Source: Neobacillus mesonae
GTDB taxonomy: Bacteria > Bacillota > Bacilli > Bacillales > Cytobacillaceae
DNA length: 64,000 bases
Direction: 5' to 3'
Assembly (NCBI RefSeq): GCF_001636315.1
Contig: NZ_KV440949.1
Coordinates: 5,536,084 to 5,600,083 of the forward strand
In this document: positions 59,104 to 64,000 of the stretch, in pieces
Layout: every line of letters begins with the position of its first letter
Numbering within the stretch: the stretch's first letter is position 1
The notes under the pieces: generated by a model
Databases searched by the model: none
Seen by the model: only the letters and a program-made list of their open reading frames with translations
Told to the model about the DNA's origin: nothing
Position numbers and translations under genes: made by a program

Positions 59104-59444
59104 ATTACTTCTCCTTTTGATTTTATTTTAGTTTTAAGTTCGTTAATTTTACTTGAGACGAAATCCCACTTTTTCCAAAATATTTCGAGCTGCTTGTAAC
59201 CTGCAGCATTGAGAGTGTAAAATTTTCTCGGCGGTCCCATAGTGGATGGCTTTTTCTCGATGTCCACCAGATTGTTTTTCTCAAGCCGCATTGTAATCGT
59301 ATAAACTGTGCCTTCCACCACATCAGTGAAGCCAAGTTCTCGCAGCTGTTGCGTGATTTCATAGCCGTAAGTTTCACCACGGCTGATGATTTCAAGCACA
59401 CAACCCTCAAGCACCCCTTTCAGCATTTCTGTGATATTTTCCAC
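59100..59444 (-). CDS. PadR-family regulator
   Basis: 114 residues. Winged-helix core LEGCVLEIISRGETYGYEI, the EGTVYTITMRLEKNNLVDI wing and the Pro-Pro-Arg-Lys motif GPPRKFYTL, all typical of PadR/LmrR. Short C-terminal helix for dimerisation. Controls drug-export ABC genes in many Firmicutes. The promoter region has two inverted repeats. First gene of the GC-rich cluster. Confidence 0.85.
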   Translation of the reverse strand: MENITEMLKGVLEGCVLEIISRGETYGYEITQQLRELGFTDVVEGTVYTITMRLEKNNLVDIEKKPSTMGPPRKFYTLNAAGYKQLEIFWKKWDFVSSKINELKTKIKSKGEVI

Positions 59445-59490
59445 CTTTTTACCTCCATTTATATTTTACTTATATTTTTTTAGTACTCTG

Positions 59491-59530
59491 TAACACAGGT
59501 ATTATGTGTTACTGACTACTAGTATATAGT
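59491..59530 (-). promoter_or_regulatory. candidate PadR operators
   Basis: GTAACACA-N7-TGTGTTAC (59491-59513) is a perfect 8-bp inverted repeat, with TACTA-N5-TAGTA right next to it (59516-59530). Both lie about 50-85 bp upstream of padR. Confidence 0.6.
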
Positions 59531-59599
59531 ATTACCGAATAGTGTCGTTTGTCAATAAAACTTTTCGGAAAAAAGCCCATTTTTATTATAGTCCCTGCC

Positions 59600-59650
59600 G
59601 GGCGCATATAAGAAAGAGCATTACCGTTATTCCAGTAATGCCCCTTCCTG
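59600..59650. repeat. interspersed repeat family B, compact copy
   Basis: ATAAGAAAGAGCATTACCG and TTATTCCAGTAATGCCCC. Confidence 0.5.
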
Positions 59651-59671
59651 TAAACAGATTTAAATTCAAGA

Positions 59672-60022
59672 TTATTTCTCCCATAATTCAATCCATCTTC
59701 CATCTGGATCAGAAATCCAAATAAATGTTCCAAACTCGCTTTTTTCAGGTTGTTTTAAAAGTGGTATTCCAATTTTATTGAAATGTTCCATCCAAGCTTC
59801 GATATTTTCTACTTGAAAATTTAGCATCACAGATTGTTCTTTTGGAAAATAATCATTACTTTCTTTAAACAAAGAAAAGATTGTTTCGTTGTCAGCATCT
59901 GGCTTGATGACAGTACCATTCCACTCTTCCATGGATATACCTAGAGTTTCTTTATACCAATTTTTTAATGAGACAACATCCTTTGTTCTCCAAAAAACCC
60001 CACCGAACCCTTTAATTTTCAT
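59672..60022 (-). CDS. VOC-family protein
   Basis: 116 residues: IKGFGGVFWRTKDVVSLKNWY and the closing FGTFIWISDPDGRWIELWE. His/Glu ligand positions are partly changed (the first His is absent), so metal binding is doubtful. GGAGG RBS region; single gene. Confidence 0.75.
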   Translation of the reverse strand: MKIKGFGGVFWRTKDVVSLKNWYKETLGISMEEWNGTVIKPDADNETIFSLFKESNDYFPKEQSVMLNFQVENIEAWMEHFNKIGIPLLKQPEKSEFGTFIWISDPDGRWIELWEK

Positions 60023-60092
60023 AATCTTTACCTCCTATTAGATATATATAAAAGATTTTATTGTTATACAATCTTCCCTTTAGTGTAACAAG

Positions 60093-61055
60093 CTAAAACT
60101 CAAATTTTACAGGTCTAATGAATAGGTTTTCTAATGTTTCTTTTGCATTTTTATTTTCAAATAAAATCTCATATAAAGCGTTGCAGATTGGAAGTTCTAC
60201 GGCATACTGTTGGGATAATTTCCTTAGAGCCTTAACTGTGGAGACACCCTCTGCTAGTTTTCCAAAACTTTCTCCTTCAACATACGCTTGTCCAAATTTT
60301 CTATTATGACTATGTAAGGAGAACAAGGTGGCTTCGTAATCACCTAAATGACTTAAACCGTAAATCGTTAAATCATTTCCACCCATTGCTCTTACAAGAC
60401 GAGAAATTTCTCTGGTACCTCTTGCCATAAGTGAACCTTTTAAACTACTATAATTTAAACCATCTAACATGCCTGCAGCAATTCCCATAACATTTTTGGT
60501 TGCGGCCCCTATTTCATTCCCAATAAGGTCTTGACCATAATAGAACCTGATTAAATCACTATTAAGTTCTTGAACGATCATTTTGGTTACCTCAACATTT
60601 TCGGAACCGATAACCATACAATTTGGTATGTTATTCACAAAATCCTGTACATGTCCGGGACCTACCCAAACTGCTACATTCACTCTTCTTCCGACCTCCT
60701 CACTAAATACTTGTGAAAGTCTTTTTCCACTAGAGGCTTCAAGCCCTTTCATACATAAAATGAATGTTTTGTTTTGTATTTCATTTATTGAATTTAATTG
60801 CTTGGCAAATGACCTTAATTCTTGAGCACTAATTGAGATGATGATTAGGTCTGCAAAAGAAATCACTTTTTCTAATGAACTATTTAATTCAATAGTATCC
60901 GGAATAGAGAGATAATCATTTTTTCTAGTATCCTTTAAGCCGGCAAAATTCCTTGAACTTTCCCGCCCCCACAGCATGACATTATGTCCAACTTTATTGG
61001 CATACCACGCCATAAAAGTTCCCCATCGCCCGCATCCTAATACAGATATGTTCAT
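60093..61055 (-). CDS. glycerol-3-phosphate dehydrogenase [NAD(P)+] GpsA-like
   Basis: 320 residues. NAD-binding VLGCGRWGTFMAWYANKVGH, substrate/catalytic Lys in GAATKNVMGIAAG, and the conserved SLMARGTREISRL. Its length and order follow GpsA, which makes sn-glycerol-3-phosphate for phospholipids, but the sequence differs from a housekeeping GpsA at several places (GCGRWG for GxGxWG with AxA) and the context is accessory, so this is probably a paralogue with a related 2-hydroxy-phosphate substrate. Confidence 0.8.
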   Translation of the reverse strand: MNISVLGCGRWGTFMAWYANKVGHNVMLWGRESSRNFAGLKDTRKNDYLSIPDTIELNSSLEKVISFADLIIISISAQELRSFAKQLNSINEIQNKTFILCMKGLEASSGKRLSQVFSEEVGRRVNVAVWVGPGHVQDFVNNIPNCMVIGSENVEVTKMIVQELNSDLIRFYYGQDLIGNEIGAATKNVMGIAAGMLDGLNYSSLKGSLMARGTREISRLVRAMGGNDLTIYGLSHLGDYEATLFSLHSHNRKFGQAYVEGESFGKLAEGVSTVKALRKLSQQYAVELPICNALYEILFENKNAKETLENLFIRPVKFEF

Positions 61056-61346
61056 ACTTTCACCTTTTCCTTGTTGTTTCTAATTTCGATTTTAAATTAC
61101 TTCCCAAGAGACAACGGTCCATTTTTGGTAAACATTTTAGATTAAATTCGACAAAATCAAAATAATTCCTTCTTAAACCGACCATTAGCTTAATTTTTCA
61201 GAATCTTATCGATAAATAAGGATGAGTACATATCAATCCTTCTCTCTCAAACCGTTTTATTTTTTTAAAAATTTTCCCAATTTCAGAATATTGAAAACAA
61301 TGTTATCCTTTATATGTTAAACCGATAACATAAGGAGGTTGATCTT

Positions 61347-63332
61347 TTGAGGAAAAAATTTAGTGCTCTAGCTTTATTTGTTTGTTTTGTACTTTTAACA
61401 GTGTCTACAACTGCATATGCGGAAGAACCAGGATTGGCTGATTTTCCGGAACCTGTTGATTCCCAATCCTGGGTCCTTCCACGAGATATGACGTGGGCAG
61501 ACTATAAGCCAGTACCTGGAGTTGACTGGCAAAATGCGAATGTTAAACCGGAAAGAGTACTTAAAGGTGCCTTGATCCTAGTGGATTTCCCTGACTTGGA
61601 GTTTATTGTTAGTGAGAAGGAAGGTTCAGAGATTGCGGGCAACCCGCAAGGAGTAGGAAATATTCCCCGAGCAGAACTTAGGAAATTCTGGGTCGATTAC
61701 TTAACTAAGCCACAACCGCTAAACAATTATCGGACGATCAATGAATACTGGATGGAAAACTCATATGGCAAATGGAAGGTAGAGCTTGATGCTTTCGGAG
61801 TTTATCGTATGGATGGAAATGAATTTCAATATGGTTTAAATGAATTCAACCAACAGGCATATATGCCACCGGGATATAGCGGAAAGAATCTTAGGACTGA
61901 AGCAGTTAGTAAATCTCAAAAGGATATTGATGCTTCCGGAGTAAAATACGACTTCAAATTTATTCTACATTCAGGCTATGCTGAAACTGGCGTATGGCAA
62001 GAATTCGGAGAGATGATGTTCCAAAATGCTGATGCAGTCTCAAAAGAATTCGGTCCTCCGGCAGATGGGATGCCTAACTGGGCGATAACTCGTTATGTCC
62101 CATGGACATCCTGGTATGCTGCTAAGGCCATCTGGTCAAGTGCAAGTGGAGGTGTATCCATCCAGGGAGAAAGTAATGGGATGGCTACTTTTGCCCATGA
62201 ATTCGGTCATATTATGACCCTTGGTGATAACTATAACAATCCTTATGGAGATCCAGTTTCTCGGACCTATGCAGGGTCTTGGGAGTTAATGAGCAGCGGC
62301 AGCTTTAATGGACCGGGGGGATCACATACGCGTTGGATGATACCTGCAACCCAAGGAGGTTCTGTACCACCGCATCATATGCTAAGGAATAAAATCAAGC
62401 AGGGCTTCTTGTCACCGAATCAATATCTAAGCTTAGACCGTGACAAGCTTGCAGAGACTGGTCCAGTGTTTACTGATATCCTTGCTAGGGAGGTACCGAC
62501 CGGCAGTCAATTTGGCCGTACGGGGATCTACGGTATCAACATTGGTATGGTTGATAAAACGCCAAGGAACTATTTAAAAGATGATTGGCGTGCTGATATG
62601 CAAAATGGAGCGAACTGGTATAATAACTATACCCTTGAGGTGGTTGACAGAGTTGGTTCCGATTCCTTTGTCCCTGATTCAGGTGTACTGATGGCAAAGA
62701 CAAGGAACAGTGAGTCTGCACCAAATATTTGGGTTATTGATTCACACCCCGAGGATATTAACCTGGAGGATTTCAAGAGACCTGACGGTACTACTGCCAT
62801 GCTTTCCAAAGGCGGCTTAGAGCAGCTGGCTGATGCCCTATTTAAGGCCGGTACCGGGGATGGAGTGGTTAGCGAGTATAAAGACGAGCATAACCGGCTT
62901 CATTTCTATATATTAGATAAAAAGAAGGACAATACAGGCGCACTTTCTTATCGAGTAGCCGTACGTCACATGGACGGTTCTGGTCCATTTACTCGTGGAG
63001 TAGCTGTGGTCAATGGTTCGGTTGATCAAGCTGTCCCTGGTCGAGTGGCTGTCTATCACTTTAAGGTAACGAATACTGGAAATGCAACTGACCTCTTCCG
63101 TCTCAATGCTAAATCAGAGGCTAGCTGGGAGGTTAAACTGCAACATAATGTAATGGAAGTAGAAGCTGGAAAAACAATTGATGTTCCCGTTTACGTGAAA
63201 ATTCCATTGGACAAGAAAAACGGACTAAGTCCAGCTCCATCAAACCTTACCTTTACAAGTACCTCCGAGACAGATTCTGAAAAATCCGCCTCTATTATTC
63301 GAAGAGTTGGACCTGGCGGATCAGGGAAATAA
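61347..63332 (+). CDS. secreted M6-family metalloprotease (immune inhibitor A-like)
   Basis: 661 residues. Signal peptide KFSALALFVCFVLLTVSTTA ending AYA-EE; M6 catalytic zinc motif FAHEFGHIMTLGD (about residue 285) and the following SWELMSSGSF. A C-terminal Ig-like NEW3-type domain (AVYHFKVTNTGNATDLFRLN) is present from about 565. Related InhA enzymes degrade host antimicrobial peptides and matrix proteins. Probably exported by Sec. AAGGAGG precedes TTG 61347. Strong terminator follows. Confidence 0.9.
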   Translation: MRKKFSALALFVCFVLLTVSTTAYAEEPGLADFPEPVDSQSWVLPRDMTWADYKPVPGVDWQNANVKPERVLKGALILVDFPDLEFIVSEKEGSEIAGNPQGVGNIPRAELRKFWVDYLTKPQPLNNYRTINEYWMENSYGKWKVELDAFGVYRMDGNEFQYGLNEFNQQAYMPPGYSGKNLRTEAVSKSQKDIDASGVKYDFKFILHSGYAETGVWQEFGEMMFQNADAVSKEFGPPADGMPNWAITRYVPWTSWYAAKAIWSSASGGVSIQGESNGMATFAHEFGHIMTLGDNYNNPYGDPVSRTYAGSWELMSSGSFNGPGGSHTRWMIPATQGGSVPPHHMLRNKIKQGFLSPNQYLSLDRDKLAETGPVFTDILAREVPTGSQFGRTGIYGINIGMVDKTPRNYLKDDWRADMQNGANWYNNYTLEVVDRVGSDSFVPDSGVLMAKTRNSESAPNIWVIDSHPEDINLEDFKRPDGTTAMLSKGGLEQLADALFKAGTGDGVVSEYKDEHNRLHFYILDKKKDNTGALSYRVAVRHMDGSGPFTRGVAVVNGSVDQAVPGRVAVYHFKVTNTGNATDLFRLNAKSEASWEVKLQHNVMEVEAGKTIDVPVYVKIPLDKKNGLSPAPSNLTFTSTSETDSEKSASIIRRVGPGGSGK

Positions 63333-63352
63333 AAGGATTGCACAAATACTTT

Positions 63353-63388
63353 AAGTAGGATGGATCCCATATCCATCCTACTTTGTGC
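63353..63388 (+). terminator. terminator of the metalloprotease gene
   Basis: AAGTAGGATGGAT and ATCCATCCTACTT, perfect 13-bp stem, then TTGTG. Confidence 0.85.
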
Positions 63389-63725
63389 TCATTACTTGGA
63401 CCTGCCGCCCTCACCGCAATTAAAATAAATATAACTCCTCTAGATATAACATTTTAGGAGGAATTAAACTCGCCATAGTATTGTGTCTTTTTAAAACTAA
63501 GTTGTTAAATAATCTTTAATTTTGGTTTTGTTATTAGATTTTTTTAATATATAATGTCCCAGCCGGTAGTATTGTTCGAAAAGTGGAGATTAATGAAGAT
63601 ATACCTGTAATCTATGTAATATAGAAGAAACTCGTCTAATTTAAAGGTATAAACGATAGAAGTAGCGAATTCAATAGAATGAGTAGAATTTAGAACTCAA
63701 ATTGGAGTTTAAGGTTGGGATTTTT

Positions 63726-64000
63726 ATGGAAGCACCAAGATTTATTTCACGGGAAGAAGAAGCCAAACTACCATCTTTCCAAAGTCATGATGAAGCCTAT
63801 CAATGGTTTAAAGAAAAATATGGAAATGATTTTGTTTTAACGACGGTTGAGCCGTTGGAAGAACAAAATTGTTATTTCTATATCTTGATAGTAGATCGTT
63901 ATGTTTATGAGTTCGGTCAAAAGGAACTAGAAGAAAAAGGTGTCTTGACTAATGCTTTTAAATTTATGAGAAGTCACCAAGACATTCAGATACTTGAAGA
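63726..64000 (+). CDS. hypothetical protein, partial at the window edge
   Basis: ATG 63726 opens MEAPRFISREEEAKLPSF-QSHDEAYQWFKEKYG and continues to the end of the window with strand-rich sequence (CYFYILIVDRYVYEFG). At least 91 residues. No family recognised; soluble, acidic. Confidence 0.6.
   Translation, partial: MEAPRFISREEEAKLPSFQSHDEAYQWFKEKYGNDFVLTTVEPLEEQNCYFYILIVDRYVYEFGQKELEEKGVLTNAFKFMRSHQDIQILE

Noticed and set aside
1..64000. CRISPR array, tRNA or rRNA genes, complete prophage or complete insertion sequence
   Set aside because: Repeats are dispersed singly rather than regularly spaced, no cloverleaf or rRNA sequence was seen, and the XhlA-like genes have no phage neighbours. 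No transposase gene was found.

Overview
The window is low-GC Gram-positive DNA from a spore-forming Bacillaceae bacterium. Markers are Spo0E-type phosphatases, the yraG-yraF-adhB-yraE-yraD spore-protein cluster, small cold-shock proteins, a class IV (PhaR/PhaC) polyhydroxybutyrate synthase locus and strong AGGAGG ribosome-binding sites, often before TTG or GTG starts. The exact genus cannot be fixed by eye. There is no rRNA, tRNA, CRISPR array or housekeeping operon. Most genes are single accessory functions set in long, repeat-filled intergenic DNA.

Layout. 0-2.4 kb: small sporulation-type genes (Spo0E-like, a 57-aa orphan, an Sda-like ORF with a damaged start), a frameshifted small gene and a tyrosine recombinase. 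2.4-9.6 kb: a DUF3291 protein, the yra spore operon behind a hairpin that contains its ribosome-binding site, a royal-jelly-family protein, a secreted isochorismatase-like hydrolase and membrane proteins. 9.8-17.7 kb: a GC-rich HemK-like methyltransferase, a frameshifted NUDIX gene, a membrane-anchored HTH protein, MerR/TipAS, an SMR exporter, FabZ, DinB and SnoaL proteins, nearly every gap carrying copies of one interspersed repeat. 17.8-25.8 kb: a thiosulfate-type transporter, XhlA-like proteins, a Gly/Tyr/Met repeat protein, a cold-shock pseudogene fused to a kinase-like gene, and the PHB operon (SDR, phaR, phaC). 25.9-38.1 kb: cytochrome P450, three intact csp genes, a SET-domain protein, VOC and GNAT enzymes, DUF3626, and relics of a group II intron, an integrase and an acetyltransferase. 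38.2-51 kb: a Spo0E-like gene behind a c-di-GMP-I riboswitch, a secreted protein, hydrolases, an FAD monooxygenase, a CGNR protein, a TetR-MFS-azoreductase locus, and a second, complementarily decayed copy of the GNAT/riboswitch/Spo0E block. 51.4-64 kb: an ECF41-type sigma factor, a GrdB-family gene with an in-frame UGA at the predicted selenocysteine site, a TetR-DUF2269-DoxX operon, a GC-rich PadR-DUF1048-ABC drug-export cluster, a GpsA paralogue and an M6 metalloprotease.

The two most striking observations are the c-di-GMP-I aptamer (38525-38600, minus) upstream of a Spo0E-like phosphatase, which would link c-di-GMP to the sporulation phosphorelay, and the GrdB-like gene (52459-53274, minus), whose UGA is followed at the right distance by a hairpin resembling a bacterial SECIS. 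Other themes are two families of short interspersed hairpin repeats, a csp expansion with copied promoter and leader, and many genes broken by one-base or short indels.
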